Positions 1-9,725 of a stretch of DNA of 64,000 nucleotides are shown here, piece by piece. Source of the DNA: Streptomyces sp. YS415 (GTDB lineage: Bacteria > Actinomycetota > Actinomycetes > Streptomycetales > Streptomycetaceae); contig NZ_JAMJFL010000034.1 in the NCBI RefSeq assembly GCF_023544665.1, forward strand, positions 1-64,000, read 5' to 3'. The notes beneath the pieces were generated by a model. The model was not told where the DNA came from. It did not search any database and saw only the letters and a program-made list of their open reading frames with translations. Position numbers and translations under genes: made by a program. How positions within the stretch are numbered: position 1 is the first letter of the stretch; each line of letters opens with the position of its first letter.

Positions 1-306
1 ACCCTTTCGGCTCCGATTTCCTCGGTGCTTTCCAGGTTTTCGCTTTCGCGTTTCCCTTTCCGGCGGTTCCGACTTTATCAGAAGTTCCGGACCGGTCTGA
101 CCGGCTACCCATTTTCCGATTCATCGGGAGGGGCTTCTCAGTAATCGATTTGATCGATACTTCAAGAAGCAGCTAGATACTCGCTGTCGCCGACCGGATC
201 GCGTCCAGTCCAGGCAACTGTTCGAATCTACCTCCCCGATCGATCCGTGTCAACGGCTCTCTCGGGGCGAAGAGGAGACTAGCAGCTCCTCGGCTGCGTC
301 TGCACA
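1..306. other. Non-coding left edge, no gene recognised
   Basis: No convincing open reading frame or structural RNA is seen. The stretch is less GC-rich than its surroundings and contains the short palindrome ATCGATTTGATCGAT near 142-156. It lies downstream of the SpoIIM-like gene. Whatever gene flanks it to the left is outside the window, so a 3' untranslated region or an RNA cut by the edge cannot be excluded. Confidence 0.4.
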
Positions 307-1314
307 TCAGGCGGCCGTCGGCACCGTGGCGCCGCGTTCGGCTTCCTCGACGTCGCCCGTCTCACCGGCCCGCGCGGCACGGCCGCCCACGACGTAGACG
401 TACGCGAGGAAGGCCAGCTCGGCGACGACTCCGATGGTGATGCGCGCCCATGTGGGCAGGCCGGAGGGGGTGACGAAGCCTTCGATGGCGCCGGAGATGA
501 AGAGGACCAGGGCGAGGCCTATCGCCATGCCCACGGCGGCTCGGCCTTCCTCGGCGAGTGCTGTGCGGCGTGTGCGCGGGCCAGGGTCGATGACGGTCCA
601 GCCGAGGCGCAGGCCGGTGCCGGCGGCGACGAAGACCGCCGTCAGTTCGAGCAGGCCGTGGGGCAGGATCAGGCCGAGGAACGTGTCGAGGCGGCCGGCG
701 GAGGACATCAGGCCGAATCCGACGCCCAGGTTCAGCATGTTCTGGAAGAGGATCCAGAGGACGGGCAGGCCCAGGAAGACGCCCAGGACAAGGCAGAGCG
801 CCGCGGCCTGGGCGTTGTTCGTCCAGACCTGGGCCGCGAAGGATGCCGCGGGGTGGCTGGAGTAGTACGTCTCGTACTGGCCGCCGGGGCGGGTGAGCTC
901 GCGCAGTTCGCTCGGGGCCGCGATGGAGGCCTGCACTTCGGGTGTCGTACCGATCCACCAGCCCAGGAGAGCCGCGACGAGAGTCGACAGGAGCGCTGTG
1001 GGCACCCACCAGTGGCGCGCTTTGTAGACGGCGGCGGGAAAGCCATGGCTGAGGAAGCGGGTCGCGTCGCGCCAGGAGGCGCGTCGGGTTCCTGTCACGG
1101 CGCTACGCGCGCGTGCCACCAGCTGGCTGAGCCGTCCGGTCAGCTGTGGGTCCGGGGCGCTGGACTGGATCAGGGAGAGGTGGGTGGCGGTGCGTTGATA
1201 CAGAGCGACGAGTTCGTCCGCCTCCGCGCCGGTCAGGCGACGCTGGCGCTGGAGCAGGGCGTCGAGGCGGTCCCACTCGGCCCGGTGCGCGGTGACGAAG
1301 ACGTCGAGGTCCAT
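307..1314 (-). CDS. SpoIIM family (stage II sporulation protein M-like) membrane protein
   Basis: A 335-residue integral membrane protein. A soluble helical N-terminus (residues 1-105, starting MDLDVFVTAHRAEWDRL) is followed by about five membrane segments. The family signature is visible as LPHGLLELTAVFVAAGTG in the middle and an I-E-F-TPS-LP motif before the last segment. The frame is open further upstream, but the ATG at 1314 gives the family's usual N-terminus. In Bacillus SpoIIM belongs to the engulfment machinery. In actinomycetes relatives sit beside RDD-domain proteins, as here, and their role is not established. The RDD gene is divergent 130 bp away, so the two probably share a control region. 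Confidence 0.85.
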   Translation of the reverse strand: MDLDVFVTAHRAEWDRLDALLQRQRRLTGAEADELVALYQRTATHLSLIQSSAPDPQLTGRLSQLVARARSAVTGTRRASWRDATRFLSHGFPAAVYKARHWWVPTALLSTLVAALLGWWIGTTPEVQASIAAPSELRELTRPGGQYETYYSSHPAASFAAQVWTNNAQAAALCLVLGVFLGLPVLWILFQNMLNLGVGFGLMSSAGRLDTFLGLILPHGLLELTAVFVAAGTGLRLGWTVIDPGPRTRRTALAEEGRAAVGMAIGLALVLFISGAIEGFVTPSGLPTWARITIGVVAELAFLAYVYVVGGRAARAGETGDVEEAERGATVPTAA

Positions 1315-1444
1315 CTGAGTGCCTGCTCCTCGGCTGTTCGTCGGCGGCTCGTCGTACATGTCAGCTTGTCGCACTGGAGCGCGATCTGCCCTCAGCTTGG
1401 CAGACTGGCCGTTCCAGGGGCAGGTCAGGGGAAGGGCGGCGGGC

Positions 1445-2401
1445 GTGAGTGAGCTGGTGACGGGCGAGGCGGTGGCGCTGGAGTTGCGCCCCGCGAGGCT
1501 GCCCAGCAGGGCGCTCGCCGTGCTGCTCGATCTCATCGTGGCCATCGCCGGCTACATCGCCGTATCGCTCGGCCTGCTGGCGGCCACCGCTTCCCTGGAC
1601 CAGGCGGCGCAGGTCGCGGTGTCGATCGCGTCGTTCATTCTGGTGCTGGTGGGCGCGCCAATCGCGGTCGAGACGCTCAGCCACGGCCGCTCGCTCGGAA
1701 AGCTGGCGTGCGGGCTGCGGGTGGTGCGGGACGACGGCGGGCCGATCCGGTTCCGGCATGCGCTGGTGCGGGGCGCGATCGGCGTCATCGAGATTCTGCT
1801 GACCTTCGGTGTCGTCGCCTGCATCGCGTCGCTGGTCTCGGCGCGGGGCCGACGGCTCGGGGATGTGTTCGCGGGGACTCTCGTCGTACGGGAGCGCGTG
1901 CCGCAGGCTCGGAGCGGCTTCGTACCGCCCCCACCGCCGTGGCTGGCCGGGCGGTTCTCGGGGCTGGATCTGTCCGCGGTGCCCGATGGGCTGTGGCTTG
2001 CCGTCCGGCAGTACCTGACGCGGATGCAGCAGCTGGATCCCCAGGTGGGCGCGGCGATGGCGGAGCGGCTCGCGGCCGATCTGGCGGTTCGTACGGGGAC
2101 CCCGGTGCCGCCGGGTGTGCCGTCGGCGGCGTATCTGGCGGCCGTGGTGCAGGAACGGCAGGCCCGGGAGGCCCGGCGGGCCTTCGCCGGCGGACCCGCG
2201 GCGACGGCTCCGGCGCCGACGGGTGGCTGGCCCCATCCCGTGCCGGAGCCGGGTGCGTACGGTCCGCCGTACGGGCCGCCCGCCGCCCAGCCCGCCTTCG
2301 AAGCGCCGCCCGCCCCGAGTGCCGGGCCGCCGAGTCCGCCGGTGCCTCACGAGGAACGCTCCGCCGAACGTCCCGGCACCGGTTTCGTGCCGCCTGCGTG
2401 A
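1445..2401 (+). CDS. RDD family membrane protein
   Basis: A 318-residue protein. An RDD domain (residues about 15-150) carries the arginine-aspartate signature near the first membrane segment (SRALAVLLDLIVA) and three to four hydrophobic segments. After it comes a cytoplasmic region and a disordered Pro/Ala/Gly-rich C-terminal tail (from about residue 255). I chose the GTG at 1445 because a purine-rich GGGGAAGGGCGG lies just upstream and the protein then starts directly before the first conserved residues; the frame is open to 1319. RDD proteins are proposed membrane transport or accessory proteins and the substrate is unknown. It is divergent from the SpoIIM-like gene. Confidence 0.8.
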   Translation: MSELVTGEAVALELRPARLPSRALAVLLDLIVAIAGYIAVSLGLLAATASLDQAAQVAVSIASFILVLVGAPIAVETLSHGRSLGKLACGLRVVRDDGGPIRFRHALVRGAIGVIEILLTFGVVACIASLVSARGRRLGDVFAGTLVVRERVPQARSGFVPPPPPWLAGRFSGLDLSAVPDGLWLAVRQYLTRMQQLDPQVGAAMAERLAADLAVRTGTPVPPGVPSAAYLAAVVQERQAREARRAFAGGPAATAPAPTGGWPHPVPEPGAYGPPYGPPAAQPAFEAPPAPSAGPPSPPVPHEERSAERPGTGFVPPA

Positions 2402-2443
2402 TCGCCACCGGATCGCTTAGACCCACGGTCGGCAGGCGAACGG

Positions 2444-3058
2444 TCAGGCGAACGAGGACGGCGGCGACTCAAGCTCCTCCAGCTCGATCCCGGGCGCCGC
2501 GAGGACCACGTCCCCGGCGATGTGCACAGCGTGCTGCTCACCCGTGTCCAGCGTTGTGACCTGGTATTCGTCCACGGTCAGCGGGGCGTTGTCAGTGGCG
2601 TGTGCTTCTCTTTTCACCAGGGCCCAGGACTGGTCGACGGTGCGTGGGGCGAGCACTGGGTCCGTGAAGGCGACGAGGCGTACGCGGGTGGCGGAACCGG
2701 AGGGGGTGAGGTTCAGCAGACGGGCGGTGGCGATCAAAAACGCGGGGGACGTGCCGGTGAAGGCGTGGGCGCGCACATTGCCTTCCGTGGCGTCGGTCCC
2801 GGCGGGGTCCGTACGGACCCAGGTGACGCCGTCGAGGGCGGCGCCGCGCACCTGCCAGCCGCCGGCATGGAGTTCGAGGCGGATGGGGCGGCCGAGCTCG
2901 TCGAGGGCGAGGTCGACGGATCCGCTGTGATCGCCCGACGGGGTGGTCAGCTGGGAGACATAGCGCCAGCCCGAGGGGCCCGGCGCGCAGTGGAAGTGTT
3001 CTTCTGCGAGGGGGGTGCGATCGTGCGGATCGTGGAGCGAATACCGGCCGCGGGGCAT
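2444..3058 (-). CDS. Conserved hypothetical protein
   Basis: A 204-residue soluble protein without signal peptide or membrane segment. It starts MPRGRYSLHDPHDRTPLAEE and is rich in predicted beta strands. I do not recognise a catalytic motif. The GC-biased third codon positions and full-length frame support a real gene. It lies downstream of ahcY on the same strand, but two strong hairpins separate them, so it is probably transcribed separately. A beta-barrel, lipocalin or glycolipid-binding fold is possible but is only a guess from strand-rich composition. Confidence 0.65.
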   Translation of the reverse strand: MPRGRYSLHDPHDRTPLAEEHFHCAPGPSGWRYVSQLTTPSGDHSGSVDLALDELGRPIRLELHAGGWQVRGAALDGVTWVRTDPAGTDATEGNVRAHAFTGTSPAFLIATARLLNLTPSGSATRVRLVAFTDPVLAPRTVDQSWALVKREAHATDNAPLTVDEYQVTTLDTGEQHAVHIAGDVVLAAPGIELEELESPPSSFA

Positions 3059-3105
3059 GGGGGTCCTGAGTCTTGACGGGCTGCTGCGGCCACTGAGGGC
3101 CAGAC

Positions 3106-3144
3106 GGGCAGGCCCCCCGGCACGGGGGTGCGGGGGGCCTGCCC
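3106..3144 (-). terminator. Strong hairpin downstream of ahcY
   Basis: A perfect 14-bp inverted repeat (3106-3119 with 3131-3144; arm GGGCAGGCCCCCCG) closes an 11-nt loop. It lies about 100 bp past the ahcY stop. With the next hairpin it forms a tandem terminator. No long U tract follows, as is common in streptomycetes. Confidence 0.75.
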
Positions 3145-3157
3145 TGAGGACCTGCCA

Positions 3158-3191
3158 CCGGTGAGCGCGTCAGTGCACACGCGCTCACCGG
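3158..3191 (-). terminator. Second hairpin downstream of ahcY
   Basis: A perfect 13-bp stem (3158-3170 with 3179-3191; arm CCGGTGAGCGCGT) closes an 8-nt loop. It is the hairpin nearer to the ahcY stop codon and probably the first terminator met by transcription from ahcY. Confidence 0.75.
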
Positions 3192-3194
3192 AAA

Positions 3195-3247
3195 GTCCGG
3201 ATCAGAGGAGTCCTGATCTACCGGAGTCCCGATCAGTACGGTCCGGA

Positions 3248-3255
<8 letters not shown>
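3195..3255. repeat. Four imperfect 15-16 bp tandem repeats spanning the ahcY stop codon
   Basis: Units begin at 3195, 3210, 3226 and 3241 and all resemble GTCC(G/T/C)GATC(A/T). The last unit contains the ahcY stop codon and last codons, so the array looks like repeated slippage copies of the gene's 3' end. Confidence 0.7.
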
Positions 3256-4705
<1,450 letters not shown>

Positions 4706-4763
4706 TGCGAGCTGCTCCTCGGGGTGTGGGTCGAGGTGGGTAGGGCTGGTCTGCGCGGCGGCG

Positions 4764-4800
4764 GACACAGGGGTGCCCGAAGAGGACACAGGCATGCCCG
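4764..4800. promoter_or_regulatory. Direct repeat upstream of ahcY, candidate operator
   Basis: Two copies of a 16-bp sequence, GACACAGGGGTGCCCG (4764-4779) and GACACAGGCATGCCCG (4785-4800), share 14 of 16 bases. Their starts are 21 bp apart, about two turns of the helix. They lie 59-95 bp before the ahcY start, inside the 4706-5160 gap, in which I find no gene. Regulator binding is inference. Confidence 0.45.
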
Positions 4801-5160
4801 CGTGCGCGCAGCGCAGTCCGTCGGAGGCCCTCTCTCCCTCGGCCGGTCCGTGTCGCGACCGCCCGACCGCCATCAGCAGCGACGTCTGGCTCCCTCCCAA
4901 GCTACACCGGTCGACCCGACCACCCCAGCCCGCCTCCGTACGGATCAGGCTGTCGCGCGCGGCTGTGGGCCCGACGGGGCGGGGTCGGCAAGGGACGGCC
5001 GGGGTCGCAAGAGCGAGAACAGGACATCGACGAAGGGCAGGAAAGGCAGGGCGGATCAGGCGTTCCGGCGTGACGTGTGGGTCGTGAGCTCCTCCGGTGT
5101 CGTCGCGGGAGGTCGATACGCTCTGCCGCCGCGGGAGTTCCGCGTGGGGAGGGAGTGGCG

Positions 5161-5826
5161 ATGGATGCGAGCACGGTGCGCAGGCTCACGGTGGTGGCGT
5201 GGGGGATGGGGTTGGCGGGGCTGGCGCTGGTGGCCGGGTCCCTGCTGTGGCTGCGGAGCGGGTATGTGCTGTCCAAGGTGAACGGCGAGAGCATGACGCC
5301 GACGTACGCCGTCGGCGACCGGATCGCCGCCGAGCGCGTCGACGGGGACGAGGTCGAGCGGGGCGATGTGGTGCTGTTCTCGGCGCCGGACCGGTACGGG
5401 CCCGGGGTGCAGGTGGTGCAGCGCGTCATCGGGGTGGGCGGTGACCGGGTGGTGTGCTGCGAGGAGCAGGAGGCGATCACCGTCAACGGGGAGCGGCTGC
5501 GTGAGCCGTATGTACGGGACGGCATCGCGGACGGCCTGCATCAGCCGTACGACGTGACCGTGCCGGAGGGGCGGTTGTTCCTGCTCGGCGATCACCGGTT
5601 GAACTCGCGGGACGCGCGGGCCTTTCAGGAGGACCAGGGCGGGACGGTTCCCGTCGGCGCCGTCGAAGGGCGGGTGATCGACGGCTTCGTGGGGCCGTTG
5701 CTGCTGGGGGCCGCCGCGTTCCTGGGGCTGGTGGTCGCCCTGCTCGGGCTCGTGCTCGCGATCGGGACCCGGTCGCTGCGGCGGCGGCCGGCGCAGCAGG
5801 CGGTGCTGTGGCCCGAGCATCTGTGA
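5161..5826 (+). CDS. Signal peptidase I (S26 family) homologue lacking the catalytic lysine
   Basis: A 221-residue protein with membrane segments at residues about 10-32 and 180-205. The catalytic-serine box NGESMTPTY and the GDHRLNSRDAR box are present. The box that normally reads K-R-V-I-G-x-x-G-D reads VQRVIGVGGD, so glutamine replaces the general-base lysine. The start at 5161 follows GGGAGGGAGTGGCG; the frame is open to 5077. A working enzyme would cleave Sec/Tat signal peptides on the outer membrane face. With this change it may be inactive, use another base, or have another role. It stands alone, convergent with the CDF gene. Confidence 0.85.
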   Translation: MDASTVRRLTVVAWGMGLAGLALVAGSLLWLRSGYVLSKVNGESMTPTYAVGDRIAAERVDGDEVERGDVVLFSAPDRYGPGVQVVQRVIGVGGDRVVCCEEQEAITVNGERLREPYVRDGIADGLHQPYDVTVPEGRLFLLGDHRLNSRDARAFQEDQGGTVPVGAVEGRVIDGFVGPLLLGAAAFLGLVVALLGLVLAIGTRSLRRRPAQQAVLWPEHL

Positions 5827-5859
5827 CGTTCGTCCCGAGCATCGTGACGTTCCTGCCGT

Positions 5860-5904
5860 ACGACGAAAGGGTCCGCCGAGTGGTTCGGCGGACCCCTTCG
5901 TCGT
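5860..5904. terminator. Bidirectional terminator
   Basis: A 20-bp stem with one mismatch (5860-5879 with 5885-5904) and a 5-nt loop lies between two convergent genes. It can serve both the signal peptidase homologue and the cation transporter. Confidence 0.9.
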
Positions 5905-5913
5905 GACGGGTCG

Positions 5914-6894
5914 TCAGTGACCGGCGCCCTCGGGGGCCGGGCCGCCGGGCGACGCCTCGGGGTCGGCGCCGCGGGCCGCCTCGGACTCGCTGTAGATGTC
6001 CGGCTCCAGGTAGATCACGCGGGCGATCGGGACGGCCGCGCGGATGCGGGACTCGGCGGCGTCGATGGCGGCGGCGATCTCGGTGGCCGTGCCGTCGTGC
6101 CGGACGGCGACCTTGGCGGCGACGAGCAGCTCCTCGGGGCCGAGGTGCAGCGTGCGCATGTGGATGATGCCGGTGACGGTGTCGCCGTCGACGATCGCGG
6201 CCTCGATCTTGCCGACCTCCTCGAGCCCCGCGGCCTCACCGAGGAGCAGCGACTTGGTCTCGATGGCCAGGACGATCGCGATCAGGATGAGCAGCACGCC
6301 GATGCAGAGGGTGCCGATGCCGTCCCAGACGCCGTCACCGGTGGCGAGGGCCAGGCTCACGCCGGCGAGCGCCAGGATCAGGCCGACCAGCGCGCCGAGG
6401 TCCTCCAGCAGGACGACCGGCAGCTCGGGCGCCTTGGAGTGGCGGACGAACTCGCTCCAGGACTTCTTGCCCCGCAGCGTGTTGGACTCCTTGATGGCGG
6501 TGCGGAAGGAGAAGGTCTCGGCGATGATCGCGAAGACCAGGACGCCCACCGGCCAGTACCAGTGCGTGATCTCGTGCGGGTCCTTGATCTTCTCGTAGCC
6601 CTCGTAGAGGGCGAACATGCCACCGACGGAGAAGAGGATGATCGAGACGAGGAAGGCGTAGATGTAGCGCTCGCGGCCGTAGCCGAAGGGGTGTTGCGGG
6701 GTCGCCTCGCGCTTGGCCTTCTTGCCGCCGACGAGCAGCAGGCCCTGGTTGCCGGAGTCGGCCAGCGAGTGCACCGACTCGGCGAGCATCGAGGACGAAC
6801 CACTGAACAGGAACGCCACGAACTTCGCTACCGCGATTGCGAGGTTGGCGGCGAGTGCCGCCACGATCGCTTTGGTGCCGCCTGACGCGCTCAT
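5914..6894 (-). CDS. Cation diffusion facilitator (CDF) family transporter
   Basis: A 326-residue inner-membrane protein with six predicted segments and a C-terminal cytoplasmic domain (about 215-300). Segment 2 carries the metal motif HSLADSGNQ (H..xD). The usual segment-5 HxxxD is replaced by LLEDLGALVG, as in the ZnT9-like branch of the family. The loop has KKAKREATPQHPFGYGRERYIY, also typical of this branch. It probably exports a divalent cation such as zinc in exchange for protons; the metal cannot be told from sequence. The last 30 residues are a disordered Gly/Ala/Pro tail. Confidence 0.88.
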   Translation of the reverse strand: MSASGGTKAIVAALAANLAIAVAKFVAFLFSGSSSMLAESVHSLADSGNQGLLLVGGKKAKREATPQHPFGYGRERYIYAFLVSIILFSVGGMFALYEGYEKIKDPHEITHWYWPVGVLVFAIIAETFSFRTAIKESNTLRGKKSWSEFVRHSKAPELPVVLLEDLGALVGLILALAGVSLALATGDGVWDGIGTLCIGVLLILIAIVLAIETKSLLLGEAAGLEEVGKIEAAIVDGDTVTGIIHMRTLHLGPEELLVAAKVAVRHDGTATEIAAAIDAAESRIRAAVPIARVIYLEPDIYSESEAARGADPEASPGGPAPEGAGH

Positions 6895-7019
6895 GTGTTC
6901 GCGTTGTCCCTTCGTACGCCGTCCCGGGCACAGCCCCTTGTGGCTTTGCCCGCCCTTTGCCGGTGCGCCATTGTTGCAGCCTTGCCCGGGTGCGGCGCGT
7001 CATGCCTCCACAACGTCGG

Positions 7020-8171
7020 TCATACGATCACAGTGGCGCGGAAGACCGTGCCCGCACCGGTCACTTCGGCCCTCTCGCCTGCGGGGACGAAGACCGACTG
7101 ACCGGGGGTCAGGTCGTGCTCCCCCGCCCGGACGGAACCGGCCGTGCACAGCAGGATCTGCGCGGTGGCGCGGGTGAGGTCGTGGACGGCGGTGCCCTCG
7201 GGCAGGACGTACCGGGAGAGCCGGAACTCCTCGATCGGGGTCTCGTAGACCTCCTCACCGTCCGGGGACGCCTCCGGCCGCAGGACGCCCGGGTCGGCGG
7301 CCTCGAAGCGGACGATGCGCAGGAGTTCGGGGACGTCGACGTGCTTGGGGGTCAGCCCGCAGCGCAGGACGTTGTCGGAGTTGGCCATGATCTCCACGCC
7401 GAGCCCGTTGAGGTAGGCGTGCGGGATGCCGGCGCCGAGGAACAGGGCCTCACCCGGCTGGAGCCGGACGTGGTTGAGGAGCATCGCGGCGATGACGCCG
7501 GGGTCGCCGGGGTAGTGGTGGGCGAGTTCGGCGTACGGCGTGTAGGCACCGCCGAGGCGGGCGCAGGCGGCCGTGGCGTCGGCGACCGTGCGGGTCATCT
7601 CGTCCGGGTCGGCGGTGAGGATCGCCGTGAGCACCTCGCGCAGGGCCGCGTCCTCGGGGTGGGCGTGCAGCAGATCGACGTACGGCTTGAGCGAGTCGAC
7701 GCCGAGGCCGTCGAGCAGATCGGCGGCCTGGACCGGGTCGCGGAAGCCGCACAGGCCGTCGAACTCGGTGAGGGCGCAGATCAGTTCGGGCTTGTGGTTG
7801 GCGTCCTTGTAGTTGCGGTGGCCGGCGTCGAGGGGGATGCCCCGGCGCTCTTCGTCGGCGTACCCCTCCTTCGCCTGGGCCAGGTCGGGGTGGACCTGGA
7901 GGGAGAGCGGGGCGCCGGCCGCGAGGAGCTTGAGCAGGAAGGGCAGCCGGGGCCCGAACTTGGCCACGCACGCGTGCCCGAGCTCCCGCTCCGGGTCCGC
8001 GTCGATGACGTCCACGAGGGTGCCCCGGCCGGTGCGCGAGGGAGCGCCCGGGTGGGCGCCCATCCACATCTCCGCCTGCGGTTCGCCGGTCGGTTCGGTC
8101 CCGAGGAGCTGCGGGATCGCGGTGGTGGAACCCCAGGCGTAGGGGCGGATGGTGTTGTCGAGGCGGTCCAT
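7020..8171 (-). CDS. manA: Mannose-6-phosphate isomerase, class I
   Basis: A 383-residue cytosolic zinc enzyme interconverting fructose-6-phosphate and mannose-6-phosphate, the entry to GDP-mannose synthesis. The N-terminus MDRLDNTIRPYAWGS is typical. Zinc ligands are seen in LSLQVHPD (Gln and His), NHKPELI (Glu) and AGIPHAYL (His). It is followed downstream by the CDF gene after 125 bp and preceded by the SIS-domain gene after 64 bp on the same strand. Together with the SIS gene, Trm112-like gene and manB it forms a mannose-metabolism cluster conserved in actinobacteria. Confidence 0.95.
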   Translation of the reverse strand: MDRLDNTIRPYAWGSTTAIPQLLGTEPTGEPQAEMWMGAHPGAPSRTGRGTLVDVIDADPERELGHACVAKFGPRLPFLLKLLAAGAPLSLQVHPDLAQAKEGYADEERRGIPLDAGHRNYKDANHKPELICALTEFDGLCGFRDPVQAADLLDGLGVDSLKPYVDLLHAHPEDAALREVLTAILTADPDEMTRTVADATAACARLGGAYTPYAELAHHYPGDPGVIAAMLLNHVRLQPGEALFLGAGIPHAYLNGLGVEIMANSDNVLRCGLTPKHVDVPELLRIVRFEAADPGVLRPEASPDGEEVYETPIEEFRLSRYVLPEGTAVHDLTRATAQILLCTAGSVRAGEHDLTPGQSVFVPAGERAEVTGAGTVFRATVIV

Positions 8172-8235
8172 GGGGTTCTCTCTGCGTGCGACGCGGGCTT
8201 TCCCCGCGTACGACGGTCGGGGCGTCCTGGCCAGA

Positions 8236-9366
8236 TCAGGCGCCCGAAGCGAGCGCCAGGTAAACGGCGGTGAAATCGGTGACAGCGATCAGCTCCGCGA
8301 GGGTCTCCAGTTCGCCGCCGTCCTCCGGTTCCAGTTCGCTGATCGGCGTGTCGTGGCTGAGGGCCAGTTCCCGGGCGCCGGAAGCGGCGCTGAGGCCGCC
8401 GCCGGGACGGTCCCGCAGCAGCACCACGCGCGCGTGCAGGGCGGGCGCTTCCTCCAGCCGGTCGCGGAAGAAGTCGTCCGGGTCGGCGCCGGCGGCCATC
8501 CGGCCCGCGAGCAGGGCGCTGTGCGCGGCGAGCGCCTCGGGGAGTTCGGAGACGAGGCCGGGGCGCCCCGCGAGTTCGGCGAGGGCGGCGGCGAAGCGGC
8601 GGCCCGCCGGTCCGGCCGAGGTGCCCTCGGTCCAGATCACCGGGAGGGCGTCGGCGAGCTCCGTGGCCAGGGTCTTGGCGGGGTTGCTGTACGTCGCGAG
8701 GGCGGGCCCGCAGCGCTCGGCGATCTGGTCGAGGCGGTCGGCGACCTTCTCCAGGGTCTCGGCCGGGGCTTCCAGCAGGCCGATGCGGTCCAGCAGCACG
8801 AGCAGCGGGGTGAGCAGCGCCCAGAGCACGCCGGGGGCCGAGGCTGCGGCCAGGGGCGTGTCCAGTTCGTAGGGGGCGGTCGCCATCGGCACGAACAGGC
8901 CGTGGGAGGCCTCGAGGGCCTCGGCGAGGGGGGTGTCGGCCGGGGCCACGGCCACGACGGTGCAGCCGCGGCGGTAGGCCTGCTCCGCCAGCAGGGACAG
9001 GCCCGGCTCGGTGCCGTCCGGGGTGGTGATCAGGAGCAGGTCGACGGAGCCGGTCCAGCCGGGGAGCTCCCAGCGCAGGGCTCCGGCGGCCGGGGCCACG
9101 CCCGTGGGGGCCAGCCGGATGACGGGGCTGACCGAGCCGGCGAGCGTGCCGAGCAGGTCGGCGACGCAGACGGCGGCGGCGCCGGGGCCCGCGACGAGGA
9201 CCGCGCGGGGGCGGCCGTCGGGTTCGAGGCCCGCCACGCCTGCCTCGGCGGCGTGCCGGGCGGCCGTGCGGACGCGGGCGCCGGCTTCGGCGGCGCCGCG
9301 CAGCAGGCCGCGGCGGTCGGCCTCCGAGAGGGACTCTGGGGTGTCGAGCAGTGATTCGTCGAGCAC
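8236..9366 (-). CDS. SIS-domain protein, phosphoglucose/phosphomannose isomerase-like
   Basis: A 376-residue protein with the fold of the bifunctional phosphoglucose/phosphomannose isomerase family. The N-terminal part (about 55-180) is a SIS-like sugar-phosphate domain, with the loop AVLVAGPGAAAVCVADLL. The C-terminal part has a TYSNPAKTLATELADALPVIW segment resembling the second SIS half. The start is a GTG at 9366 preceded by CACGGAGG; longer open frames overlapping manB are not real. It sits between manA and manB, as in mycobacteria. Classical active-site residues are hard to assign, so enzymatic activity is uncertain and a regulatory or channelling role is possible. Confidence 0.82.
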   Translation of the reverse strand: MLDESLLDTPESLSEADRRGLLRGAAEAGARVRTAARHAAEAGVAGLEPDGRPRAVLVAGPGAAAVCVADLLGTLAGSVSPVIRLAPTGVAPAAGALRWELPGWTGSVDLLLITTPDGTEPGLSLLAEQAYRRGCTVVAVAPADTPLAEALEASHGLFVPMATAPYELDTPLAAASAPGVLWALLTPLLVLLDRIGLLEAPAETLEKVADRLDQIAERCGPALATYSNPAKTLATELADALPVIWTEGTSAGPAGRRFAAALAELAGRPGLVSELPEALAAHSALLAGRMAAGADPDDFFRDRLEEAPALHARVVLLRDRPGGGLSAASGARELALSHDTPISELEPEDGGELETLAELIAVTDFTAVYLALASGA

Positions 9367-9389
9367 GGTCGGCAGCCTCCGTGGCGGGG

Positions 9390-9560
9390 TTACGCGGGGC
9401 GGCGGGCCTCGTCGACGAGGAGGACCGGGATGCCGTCGCGGACGGGGTACGCCAGGCCGCAGTCCTGACCTGTGCAGATCAGCTCCGCGTCCTGCTCCTT
9501 GAGGGGGGCGTGGCAGGCCGGGCAGGCGAGGATCTCCAGGAGACCGGCTTCGAGCGGCAT
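9390..9560 (-). CDS. Trm112-like zinc-ribbon mini-protein
   Basis: A 56-residue protein: MPLEAGLLEILACPACHAPL, then two further cysteines in CTGQDC, then YPVRDGIPVLL. This is the Trm112/YcaR pattern, with two Cys pairs (C13/C16, C34/C39) able to hold zinc and the conserved Y-P-V-R-x-G-I-P-V end. The ATG at 9560 follows GAAGGGACCCCC. Trm112 proteins activate methyltransferases in eukaryotes and archaea; bacterial partners are mostly unknown. Its stop lies 23 bp before the SIS gene start, so the two are probably cotranscribed. Confidence 0.88.
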   Translation of the reverse strand: MPLEAGLLEILACPACHAPLKEQDAELICTGQDCGLAYPVRDGIPVLLVDEARRPA

Positions 9561-9725
9561 GGGGGTCCCTTCGGGGCGGGTGGGTGTCGCGGATGTGCCT
9601 GGTCAGGTTACCGCCGGGCCGGGTGGCTTGGGGGGTGGAGGGGGCGGACGTTGCGAGGGAAGGCCCCGCCGGTGCGCGGATCGTCCTCGCCGCCGCCGTC
9701 CCTCCCCCCGGCAGGGAGCCGTGCG

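Noticed and set aside
1..306. tRNA or other stable RNA at the left edge
   Set aside because: No cloverleaf, no T-loop sequence in proper context and no terminator could be recognised; only a short palindrome is clear.
658..1452. Long plus-strand frame opposite the SpoIIM-like gene
   Set aside because: It is the complement of a clear membrane protein gene and its product has no recognisable domain; it results from high GC with few stop codons.
4706..4900. SAH riboswitch or N-terminal extension of ahcY
   Set aside because: I looked for the SAH riboswitch conserved core and could not match it by eye. The extension is unlike family N-termini. A covariance-model search would settle the riboswitch question.
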